A DNA stretch of 64,000 bases, from positions 1-64,000 of the forward strand of contig NZ_LR656166.1 in NCBI RefSeq assembly GCF_902168435.1, written 5' to 3'. Both the position numbers and the translations under genes were made by a program. The notes beneath the pieces were generated by a model that was not told the origin of the DNA, made no database searches, and saw nothing but the letters and a program-made list of their open reading frames with translations. Of this stretch, positions 27,760-34,363 are shown piece by piece; positions within the stretch are counted from its first letter, which is position 1; each line of letters starts with the position of its first letter. This stretch comes from Bacillus marasmi. Its GTDB lineage: Bacteria > Bacillota > Bacilli > Bacillales > Cytobacillaceae.

Positions 27760-27813
27760 AAAGAGAGATTGAAAAAATGATATAGGCTAATCTTTAATCA
27801 TTTTTTCAATCTC
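27760..27813 (-). terminator. Terminator of the sortase operon, overlapping the sortase end
   Basis: GAGATTGAAAAAATGAT at 27765-27781 is the perfect 17-bp inverse complement of 27797-27813. On the minus strand a T run (CTCTTTTTTT) follows the stem. The first arm is inside the last codons of the sortase gene. Confidence 0.75.
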
Positions 27814-28413
27814 ATGTCCATCAAGAACTTTTTCTGAAACCAACTCACAGGATACAATCAATCTTTGTTTATCTGAACGTTCCGGGTGACAAGTAATCAG
27901 TGTGACCATTGATTTTTCCTTGATCGGATATATGACTTCAACATTGGAGGGGTCAACGATTTTTTTATCAATCACTTTATAAGTTAATACTTTGTTTTGT
28001 GTGTATAACGTCATTTTGTCATTTTTACCCAGTTCGTCTAAACGATTGAAAAACTGTCCGTAAGTAAAGGAGCGGTGGCCGGCAATTGCGAAATTTGTGT
28101 TCATTTTGCCAAGTTCATGGGTGGAGGAGCTTGATGGAAGATGTCCAACCGCAAATTTTATTTGTTCTGGTCCAGCTCCTTCTGTCATTGGAGTTTTTAA
28201 TTCGATTTTTGGAATTTCTAAAATGCCAATCGTATCGCCTTCTTTTGGTGCCACACCTGTTTTTTCATTTGGCGCTGTCTCGGTAAAAGATAATGATGTG
28301 TATTCCTCTACTAATTGCTTCTGTTCAAAATATGTCTTTCCTTTTACATAAACAATAAAGATTAACACTGCTATTCCTGTAAAAATAAATAAGTTTCCTA
28401 GTTTCTTCATCAT
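27787..28413 (-). CDS. srtD: Class D sortase
   Basis: This is a cell-envelope transpeptidase that cleaves LPxTG-like signals and joins proteins to peptidoglycan. An N-terminal membrane helix (about residues 6-24) is followed by the sortase barrel. The active-site triad is visible as His in FAIAGHRS, Cys in LITCHP and Arg in KQRLIV. The compact size of about 208 residues and TLITCHP sequence suit class D. The frame extends to a GTG at 28422 that lies in the AAGGTGG ribosome binding site; ATG 28413 is preferred. It lies downstream of two exported repeat proteins, one with an LPKTG signal, its likely substrate. Confidence 0.9.
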   Translation of the reverse strand: MMKKLGNLFIFTGIAVLIFIVYVKGKTYFEQKQLVEEYTSLSFTETAPNEKTGVAPKEGDTIGILEIPKIELKTPMTEGAGPEQIKFAVGHLPSSSSTHELGKMNTNFAIAGHRSFTYGQFFNRLDELGKNDKMTLYTQNKVLTYKVIDKKIVDPSNVEVIYPIKEKSMVTLITCHPERSDKQRLIVSCELVSEKVLDGHEIEKMIKD

Positions 28414-28426
28414 TTTCACCACCTTA

Positions 28427-28457
28427 TTAAAAAAAAGGAGGGTGATCAGCCCTCCTG
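28427..28457 (-). terminator. Partial terminator between the LPKTG gene and the sortase
   Basis: On the minus strand GGAGGGC and CCCTCC form a GC-rich stem around a 6-nt loop, and eight T follow. It precedes the sortase ribosome binding site, so the sortase is probably expressed by read-through at a lower level than the surface proteins. Confidence 0.8.
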
Positions 28458-28503
28458 GATGTAAAAATTAATCCTTATTACACAAATGAAAAATTAAACT
28501 TGA

Positions 28504-29868
28504 TTAGCAAGCTTTACTTACATTAAATCTTCTTAAAGCGATACCAACGGATAATAACAATGCAGAAAGCATTAATAGAATGCTAGCGTCCATTACAGAA
28601 CCTGTTTTAGGTAATGTGTTGTCAGCGTTGTCAGTTTTCACTTCATTGTTATTCTTGTTGTTATCGTTTTTAGTATCGTTGTTAGGAGTTTGTTGTTGAT
28701 CTCCTGGGTTATTGTTGTCGTCACCAGGGTTTTGATTGTCATCACCAGGGTTGTTGTTGTCATCACCAGGGTTGTTGTTGTCATCACCAGGGTTGTTGTT
28801 GTCATCACCAGGGTTTTGATTGTCGTCACCAGGGTTTTGATTGTCATCACCAGGGTTTTGGTTGTCATCACCAGGGTTTTGATTGTCGTCACCCGGATTT
28901 TGGTTGTCATCACCAGGGTTTTGATTGTCGTCACCGTTTGTTGGGTTTTTAGTATAATTCTCTTCTTCAAGAACACCAATATGTTGATCGCCAATGATTG
29001 GAGTGTCTTTAGTATCAACGATTACTAAACCGCCATGTTCCCAAGTGTACTCATCAGTAACAACTTTTTCCTTTTCAATAACACCAACATGAGCATCTCC
29101 GATAGGAGTATCCTTTGCATCTACGATTACTACACCAGTATGAGTATATTCATAGTCTTCAGTAATGATTTCTGTTCCTTCAAGAACTCCTGCGTGAAGG
29201 TCACCAAGAACTGGTGATTCAACGTCAGCAATTACTAAACCGCCGTGAGTATATTCTACATCTTCAGTTTGATAGTGTTCAAGTTCACCAACACCAGCGT
29301 GAACATCACCAACAACTGGAAGGCTTGTATCTACAGTTACTAGTCCACTCTTAGTATGAGTAGCATCTTCAGTAGTAGAGTTATTAGCTTCAATTACACC
29401 TACATGAGTATCACCGATTAGTGAATCCTTTAGGTCAACTCCTAGTACACCACCAGAAGTAGTTGTACCATCTTCAGTTACAACTTCTTCTTTCCCAAGA
29501 AGATCTAAACCTAAGTTTCCAACGATAGGAAGGTTTAAGTCGACATTAACTAAAGAGCTTTTAGAAAAGCTAGTAACACTTGGGTCAATTCCTTCAGGAT
29601 TTCCAGTAACAACTGGTGCACTTGTAGGGATAACTGGCGTTTCTAGAGCTGTAGCAGCTACTTCTTCAGTAGCAGCAACTGGTGCTGCAAGTGTTGATAA
29701 CACGTTTTGTGCTGCAACCTGTTCAACTACAGGAGTAACATTTGTTAATTCTTTTGTTACATCAAGCTCTTCTGCGCCTGCATGACCTCCGAATAATGAT
29801 AGACCTAAAGCAAATGCTCCAGTATAGACAATACTTTTTAACGATTTAACAACAGTTTGTTTTTTCAT
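28504..29868 (-). CDS. LPKTG-anchored surface protein with 35-residue repeats
   Basis: The family was not recognised. A signal peptide ends near GGHAGA-EE. Residues about 105-310 contain six tandem repeats of about 35 residues built on GDxHxGVxE followed by TEDxxxxxHxG and LVIVD. A low-complexity stalk of NPGDDNQ and NPGDDNN heptads follows, then an Asn/Asp/Lys-rich stretch. The C-terminus has LPKTG, a hydrophobic helix and a basic tail (RRFNVSKAC), a complete sorting signal. It is in one operon with a second repeat protein upstream and the class D sortase downstream. Its job at the surface is unknown. Confidence 0.85.
   Translation of the reverse strand: MKKQTVVKSLKSIVYTGAFALGLSLFGGHAGAEELDVTKELTNVTPVVEQVAAQNVLSTLAAPVAATEEVAATALETPVIPTSAPVVTGNPEGIDPSVTSFSKSSLVNVDLNLPIVGNLGLDLLGKEEVVTEDGTTTSGGVLGVDLKDSLIGDTHVGVIEANNSTTEDATHTKSGLVTVDTSLPVVGDVHAGVGELEHYQTEDVEYTHGGLVIADVESPVLGDLHAGVLEGTEIITEDYEYTHTGVVIVDAKDTPIGDAHVGVIEKEKVVTDEYTWEHGGLVIVDTKDTPIIGDQHIGVLEEENYTKNPTNGDDNQNPGDDNQNPGDDNQNPGDDNQNPGDDNQNPGDDNQNPGDDNNNPGDDNNNPGDDNNNPGDDNQNPGDDNNNPGDQQQTPNNDTKNDNNKNNNEVKTDNADNTLPKTGSVMDASILLMLSALLLSVGIALRRFNVSKAC
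28700..28935 (-). repeat. 21-bp tandem repeats coding for NPGDDNQ/N heptads
   Basis: About eleven in-frame copies of a 21-bp unit encode NPGDDNQ or NPGDDNN. Copies differ mainly at third positions and at Q versus N. Such repeats vary in number between strains by slippage. Confidence 0.85.
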
Positions 29869-29894
29869 GATTATCTCCTTCTTCTTAATTATTT

Positions 29895-31655
29895 TTATAT
29901 GGCTAAGAAGAAGGGAGCTATCGGTGGCTGAACTGGTGGAGACTCAGTCCACTGTGTAGACAAGGTTTTTAAAACGCCCTGTGTCTCGTTGTTTTTTGAC
30001 ACTTCAAGGTTATAGCCAAAGATTAGGTCTGCAAATGTTCCTGAACCTCCGCTAAGACCTGCAGTACTTGAAGAAGTGCTGCTGCTTGAAGCAGAAGGAG
30101 CGGATACCGCTACAGTGATACCTGTTGAATCGGCTGTTTTTTTGTTTAATTTCTCTATCTCTAATCCTAATTGCGCCGTTTCATCAACATCTTGATATAA
30201 TACTGAATGATTTCCATCATCTTGTAATGCTTGTAAGAATTCACCAACAGGAGAATTGATTACGTCTAATAAGTCAAGACTTTGACTATCAGTAGAAACG
30301 GTATTATCTGCTAAATCAGTTTGTGTAGCATCCTGTTGTGATTGAGATTCATTACCGCCAATCTCTTTTCCTGGAACAGTTTTTCCTGGATCGCTACCTT
30401 TTTCACTAGGAGTAGGAGTGCCTGTACCTGGTAATGAAGGACCGATCACGACTGGCGGAATATATTTATCGCCAGGATTCTCGAATTCCCCAACACCAAC
30501 GTGGACATCACCTACAGGTGAATCCTCTACATCAACGATAACAAGACCTCCTGAAGAAGTTTTACCTTCATCAGTGACGACTTCGTTATACTCACCGACG
30601 CCAATGTGTTGATTGCCCAATATGTCGTTATTAACATCAGCTACTATTAATCCTGTATGAATTTCAGTTCGTTCAGGGCTGATTAGTCCGGATACTTCGC
30701 CAATACCTGTGTGAATATCACCAATTAATGGAGCACTAACCCCAGCCGATACTATGCTTCCTGCATAGGTCGTAGTGTCGCCTGAAACAGTTTTGCTACT
30801 TTCAAGTACGCCAACATTGGTTGTTAATAACGAGTTATTAATACCTAAATTGACAAGGCTTGCACTTGAAGCAAATCCATCTTCTGTAAGATTCTTCGTA
30901 TTAGAGAGCAATCCGACATTCAAGTTACCTAAAAGTGCTGAATCAGTTACAGCGAGTCCAAGTAATCCAGCTTGAACTGATGATTCACCATTACCAGCTT
31001 GAACTGATGGTCCTGAAAATAAATCCAATCCAACGTTACCAAGTGAGCCTAATCCTAGATTAAGATTTAGTAAATTTGAACCGGGTTCAGAAGCATCGAT
31101 GCTTAATAATGATGTTGGCATACTAGAGTTACTGCTTTGGCCGCCTAACAGATTAATATTTAAGCCTAACAAACCAATACTTAATAACGGCTTTGGTCTT
31201 GGTACATCAGTTGATGGTCCTTCGTCAACCGAAGTTACGTTAGTAGGGGTATTAGGAATCACAGAATTTGAAACTGTGTAGGTTGGAGCAGCTTGTGCTT
31301 CAGTTTCACGAATAACATTTCCCGATTTGACCTCTTGAGTAACAGCTTGTGAAGTTTCAACTACTGCTGTTTCAACCACTTGAGCTGCGGCGTCCAAATT
31401 TTCAGATGTTACTTCAACTTGGTTAGCCTGTTCATTGGTTGAGCTTGACTCTGAATCTGAATCTTTCACCAATAAGCTTCCTAGTCCATCAATAATATTT
31501 GTAAGTTTATGTAAGCCTAACAAAGATTGATGAGAAGAATATGAATTTGAATTAGGGATAGAGTCAACGGTTCCTCCTTTTTCTTCAGCTTGTACCATTG
31601 AAGGAGCGGTAAAGATAAACAAGGTAGACAAAACGTAAAAAATCCGTTTTTTCAT
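29895..31655 (-). CDS. Secreted protein with the same 35-residue repeats, no cell-wall anchor
   Basis: The family was not recognised. A signal peptide ends near SMVQA-EE. After a Ser/Thr-rich region, residues about 190-400 hold degenerate then regular copies of the repeat seen in the next gene (LIGDIHTGIGE, ILGNQHIGVGE, SPVGDVHVGVGE). A Pro/Gly/Thr linker and a Ser-rich segment follow. The C-terminus is PPVQPPIAPFFLAI, with no LPxTG and no membrane helix. GGAGGTG precedes the ATG. It is the first gene of the operon, 26 nt before the LPKTG protein. It may bind the anchored partner or the wall. Confidence 0.75.
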   Translation of the reverse strand: MKKRIFYVLSTLFIFTAPSMVQAEEKGGTVDSIPNSNSYSSHQSLLGLHKLTNIIDGLGSLLVKDSDSESSSTNEQANQVEVTSENLDAAAQVVETAVVETSQAVTQEVKSGNVIRETEAQAAPTYTVSNSVIPNTPTNVTSVDEGPSTDVPRPKPLLSIGLLGLNINLLGGQSSNSSMPTSLLSIDASEPGSNLLNLNLGLGSLGNVGLDLFSGPSVQAGNGESSVQAGLLGLAVTDSALLGNLNVGLLSNTKNLTEDGFASSASLVNLGINNSLLTTNVGVLESSKTVSGDTTTYAGSIVSAGVSAPLIGDIHTGIGEVSGLISPERTEIHTGLIVADVNNDILGNQHIGVGEYNEVVTDEGKTSSGGLVIVDVEDSPVGDVHVGVGEFENPGDKYIPPVVIGPSLPGTGTPTPSEKGSDPGKTVPGKEIGGNESQSQQDATQTDLADNTVSTDSQSLDLLDVINSPVGEFLQALQDDGNHSVLYQDVDETAQLGLEIEKLNKKTADSTGITVAVSAPSASSSSTSSSTAGLSGGSGTFADLIFGYNLEVSKNNETQGVLKTLSTQWTESPPVQPPIAPFFLAI

Positions 31656-31723
31656 CTTTTTTCACCTCCTCTTCAATTAAATAAAGTTAAATGCCAAAAT
31701 GTGACATTAATCACTTTGATACA

Positions 31724-31752
31724 AGTCTAATAAAAAATTTGATAATTTTCAA
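31724..31752 (-). promoter_or_regulatory. Sigma-A promoter of the sortase/repeat-protein operon
   Basis: On the minus strand TTGAAA (31752-31747) and TAGACT (31729-31724) are 17 nt apart. It lies about 70 nt before the first start codon. Confidence 0.55.
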
Positions 31753-31921
31753 CATAAAAAATTGTTTTAATTTTTTAGTGTGTAAAAGTTTCGTGATTTT
31801 CTGCGAAAAATGTTTATATTTGTAAAAAATCTTTAAAATTCAATGAACTGTTTTCATAACAGAGAAATGGTAAAATAAATCATGTTGTACTTGCAGTCTA
31901 TTATGTTTGGAGATGGTAATC

Positions 31922-32665
31922 ATGAACAATCAAAAAGAAATTAAACTCATCGCATTAGATATGGATGGTACACTGCTAAATGAAAATGGGGAAGTGTCGG
32001 CTGCTAATCGAGAAACAATCAAAGCAGCTCAAGCTAAAGGTGTGCATGTTATCTGTAGTACTGGTAGATCGATTATTACTTCGCGTGATTATATAAAGGA
32101 TTTAAACCTAAGTTCTTACCATATCGCCGTAAATGGAAGCGAAATATGGGATGAAAATGGAGAGCTGATTTTGCGCAAAATGATCGATTGGGAGCATATA
32201 AGTTGGATGTACAATCTAGCAAAAGAATATCGTGTGCATTATTGGGCAGCAGCAACCGATCGCGTTTGGCGAAGAGAAATGCCAGACGATATTGAAAATC
32301 ACACTTGGCTGAAATTTGGATACGAAATTCCAGACGATAATATTCGTGGGCAAATTATTAAACAGCTACAAAACAAGGGAGATTTATTTGAAATAAGTAA
32401 TTCCAGCCCAATTAATTTAGAGATTAATACAAAAGGTGTAAATAAAGCTTTTGGAGTGGAAGTGGTTTGCCGGCAATTGGGGATTTCTATGGGGGAGGTA
32501 TTGGCAATCGGTGACAGCTTAAATGATTTGTCGATGATTAAAGCTTGTGGTATCGGGGTAGCGATGGGGAACGCGCAGGATGCTGTGAAAAAGGAAGCAG
32601 ATTGGATTACCGAAACCAATCGTGAGGATGGAGTGGCAGTAGCCATTCGAAGATGGGTATTGTAG
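31922..32665 (+). CDS. Cof-type HAD-superfamily phosphatase
   Basis: This is a cytoplasmic hydrolase of the HAD type IIB (Cof) group, acting on small phosphorylated molecules. The nucleophile motif DMDGTLLNENGEVS lies near residue 12. The cap domain and the acidic motif GDSLNDLSMI near 193 follow, then GNAQDAVKKEADWIT, all standard. The substrate is unknown. The longest frame starts with TTG at 31907, but ATG 31922 follows a GGAG at a nine-base distance and is more likely. Confidence 0.87.
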   Translation: MNNQKEIKLIALDMDGTLLNENGEVSAANRETIKAAQAKGVHVICSTGRSIITSRDYIKDLNLSSYHIAVNGSEIWDENGELILRKMIDWEHISWMYNLAKEYRVHYWAAATDRVWRREMPDDIENHTWLKFGYEIPDDNIRGQIIKQLQNKGDLFEISNSSPINLEINTKGVNKAFGVEVVCRQLGISMGEVLAIGDSLNDLSMIKACGIGVAMGNAQDAVKKEADWITETNREDGVAVAIRRWVL

Positions 32666-32683
32666 TCATTTAACCAACAGATG

Positions 32684-32956
32684 TTATTTGTCCTTTTTAA
32701 CAAGCTTGACGATTCTGTAACCTGGTTTCATTTTTATTTTTTCTGTCCCTGAGTTGGTTTTCACTTGAAAAATCGTGAACTGTTTCGGTTGATAATCTAG
32801 GACATCAATTTTAATTACACCTTGTTTGGCAAAGCGTTTCTCAAGTTTTTTTAGCTGCTTATCACGCTTTTCACCAAAGAGAAGGTCGTAAGTGTACATA
32901 ACTATGATGAGCAAAGGAATTCCAACGATTATCGTATACAGGATAGAGGTTATCAT
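32684..32956 (-). CDS. Small membrane protein, function unknown
   Basis: The 90-residue product has one N-terminal membrane helix (about residues 3-26), a strongly basic helical stretch (EKRDKQLKKLEKRFAKQG) and a beta-rich C-terminal part. No family was recognised. The ribosome binding site is not ideal: GGAAG lies about 14 bases before the ATG. It converges with the HAD gene at a distance of 18 nt. Confidence 0.55.
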   Translation of the reverse strand: MITSILYTIIVGIPLLIIVMYTYDLLFGEKRDKQLKKLEKRFAKQGVIKIDVLDYQPKQFTIFQVKTNSGTEKIKMKPGYRIVKLVKKDK

Positions 32957-33037
32957 GGCTATTAGAAGTCTTCCTTTCTAAATGATCTCGATTTGTTAAC
33001 TAGTGCTATATTCTTACCAAAAACTCATAATACTATA

Positions 33038-33081
33038 AGAAAAAGCAGTAAAAATCCACAATTGGAATTTTACTGCTTTTC
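33038..33081. terminator. Bidirectional hairpin, terminator of the qox operon
   Basis: GAAAAAGCAGTAAAAATCC and GGAATTTTACTGCTTTTC are nearly complementary. On the minus strand the stem is followed by a TTTTTCTT tract. It is the first terminator met after qoxD and lies beyond three tandem repeats. Confidence 0.7.
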
Positions 33082-33083
33082 TA

Positions 33084-33206
33084 TGTCTAGCTGCAGGCGC
33101 CATCGGCTCGAGGTCATAAGCCAATCCGACTAGATGGTTAAAAAGCAAACCCTCTAGTCGGCCCGTCTTATGCTTGTCGCCGATAAACGGGCGCCTTCCG
33201 CTTTTC
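33084..33206 (+). repeat. Palindromic intergenic element, copy C
   Basis: This 123-bp copy opens TGTCTAGCTGCAGGCGCC and closes GGGCGCCTTCCGCTTTTC. Inner arms CATAAG/CTTATG and a central CGACTAGA/TCTAGTCG hairpin can stack into one long folded structure. It is almost identical to copy E; three substitutions were noticed. Confidence 0.85.
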
Positions 33207-33208
33207 TA

Positions 33209-33328
33209 TTTCTAGCTGCAGTGGCTAGCCCCTCGAACGCTTCGGTCAATCAGTTGAAGTCAAAAAGCCGACTTCAGCTGCTTGACCTCCAGCGTTGGTC
33301 GGGGCTGAGCAAGCCACTTCCGCTTTTC
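33209..33328 (+). repeat. Palindromic intergenic element, copy D
   Basis: This 120-bp copy has the same ends (TCTAGCTGCAGTGGC and GCCACTTCCGCTTTTC) but a different interior, with GTTGAAGTC / GACTTCAGC forming the central hairpin. It is the most diverged of the six copies. Confidence 0.8.
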
Positions 33329-33330
33329 TA

Positions 33331-33453
33331 TGTCTAGCTGCAGGCGCCATCGGCTCGAGGTCATAAGCCAATCCGACTAGATGGTTAAAAAGCAAACCTT
33401 CTAGTCGGCTCGTCTTATGCTTGTCGCCGATAAACGGGCACCTTCCGCTTTTC
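33331..33453 (+). repeat. Palindromic intergenic element, copy E
   Basis: This 123-bp copy is nearly the same as copy C and ends three bases before the qoxD stop codon. The order C-D-E is head to tail. Confidence 0.85.
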
Positions 33454-33456
33454 TAT

Positions 33457-33756
33457 TTACATATGATGTCCGAATGACATGACCCAGATGGAGCCGGCTA
33501 CAGTGACAATTGCGATGAAAAAGGCATATGCAATATTGATAACATTGGCTTTTCCATCTTCACCTTCATTCATATGCATGAACATATATAGTTGAAGACC
33601 AGCTTGAATTACAGCTAAAGTACCGATTACCCCAATAATCGCTTTAACAGGGAGCGATGTTTTAAATGCTAAAAATACAGCGGCAAATGTTAGTATCAGG
33701 GAAGTCAAAAAGCCGATGACGTGATTAATCGGAAAGCCCTTTGCATTTTGTTCCAT
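33457..33756 (-). CDS. qoxD: Cytochrome aa3 quinol oxidase subunit IV
   Basis: This small subunit of the aa3-type menaquinol oxidase has three membrane helices in 99 residues and the Gly-rich FPINHVIGFLTSLILT start typical of the family. It assists assembly of the CuB site in related enzymes. It is shorter than B. subtilis QoxD (124 residues), mainly at the N-terminus. It starts one base after the qoxC stop region and is last in the operon. Confidence 0.92.
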   Translation of the reverse strand: MEQNAKGFPINHVIGFLTSLILTFAAVFLAFKTSLPVKAIIGVIGTLAVIQAGLQLYMFMHMNEGEDGKANVINIAYAFFIAIVTVAGSIWVMSFGHHM

Positions 33757-33757
33757 G

Positions 33758-34363
33758 TTAAGACACCATCCTTGCTAAATAAACAAATGTAAAAATAAAA
33801 ATCCAGACAACATCTAGAAAATGCCAATATAAACCAATAATAAACACTTTACGAGCAGTAACTGGAGTTAATCCTCTTTGCAAAAGCTGGATGATAATTA
33901 ACACTGCCCAACCAATTCCTAAGCTGACATGTAATCCATGTGTTCCTAGGAGGACAAAGAAGCTTGATAGGAAGGCACTTGTTTGCATTGTAGCACCTTC
34001 ACTCACATAATGAATAAATTCTGTGACTTCCATATAAATAAAACCAGCACCGAGCAGCAATGTTATCACTAACCACGTTAATAAACCTTTAAGGTTAGCT
34101 CTGCGCATTTCATAGATTGCTAGACCGCAAGTGAAACTACTCGTAAGCAGAAGAACCGTTTCAATCAGGATATCTTTTAAAATAAAGATATCTTGTGGGG
34201 TAGGTCCTCCAGCATGTCGCTCACCTAAAACACCGTATACTGCGAAAAGGGTAGCAAACAGGACGATTTCAGCACCTAAGAAAATCCAAAAACCAAAGAT
34301 ATTTAAGCGATTTTGTTCCGTCTGATATTCTAATGGTAATGTTGCATCAAGCTTAGCTGACAT
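33758..34363 (-). CDS. qoxC: Cytochrome aa3 quinol oxidase subunit III
   Basis: Subunit III is a five-helix membrane protein needed for stability of the oxidase. Typical stretches are NIFGFWIFLGAEIVLFATLFA near the start (residues about 18-38) and FVLLGTHGLHVSLGI in the second half. The length of 201 residues is normal. Its ATG overlaps the end of qoxB, and a GAGGTG site lies within that gene. Confidence 0.95.
   Translation of the reverse strand: MSAKLDATLPLEYQTEQNRLNIFGFWIFLGAEIVLFATLFAVYGVLGERHAGGPTPQDIFILKDILIETVLLLTSSFTCGLAIYEMRRANLKGLLTWLVITLLLGAGFIYMEVTEFIHYVSEGATMQTSAFLSSFFVLLGTHGLHVSLGIGWAVLIIIQLLQRGLTPVTARKVFIIGLYWHFLDVVWIFIFTFVYLARMVS

Noticed and set aside
28638-29028. Long open frames of VMTTTTTL and ITRVVVV type over the NPGDDN repeats, on both strands
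   Set aside because: They are out-of-frame or antisense readings of the 21-bp tandem repeat inside the LPKTG gene.
33084-33453. CRISPR array
   Set aside because: The copies are 120 bp palindromes placed head to tail with 2 bp between them; there are no short repeats with unique spacers and no cas genes.
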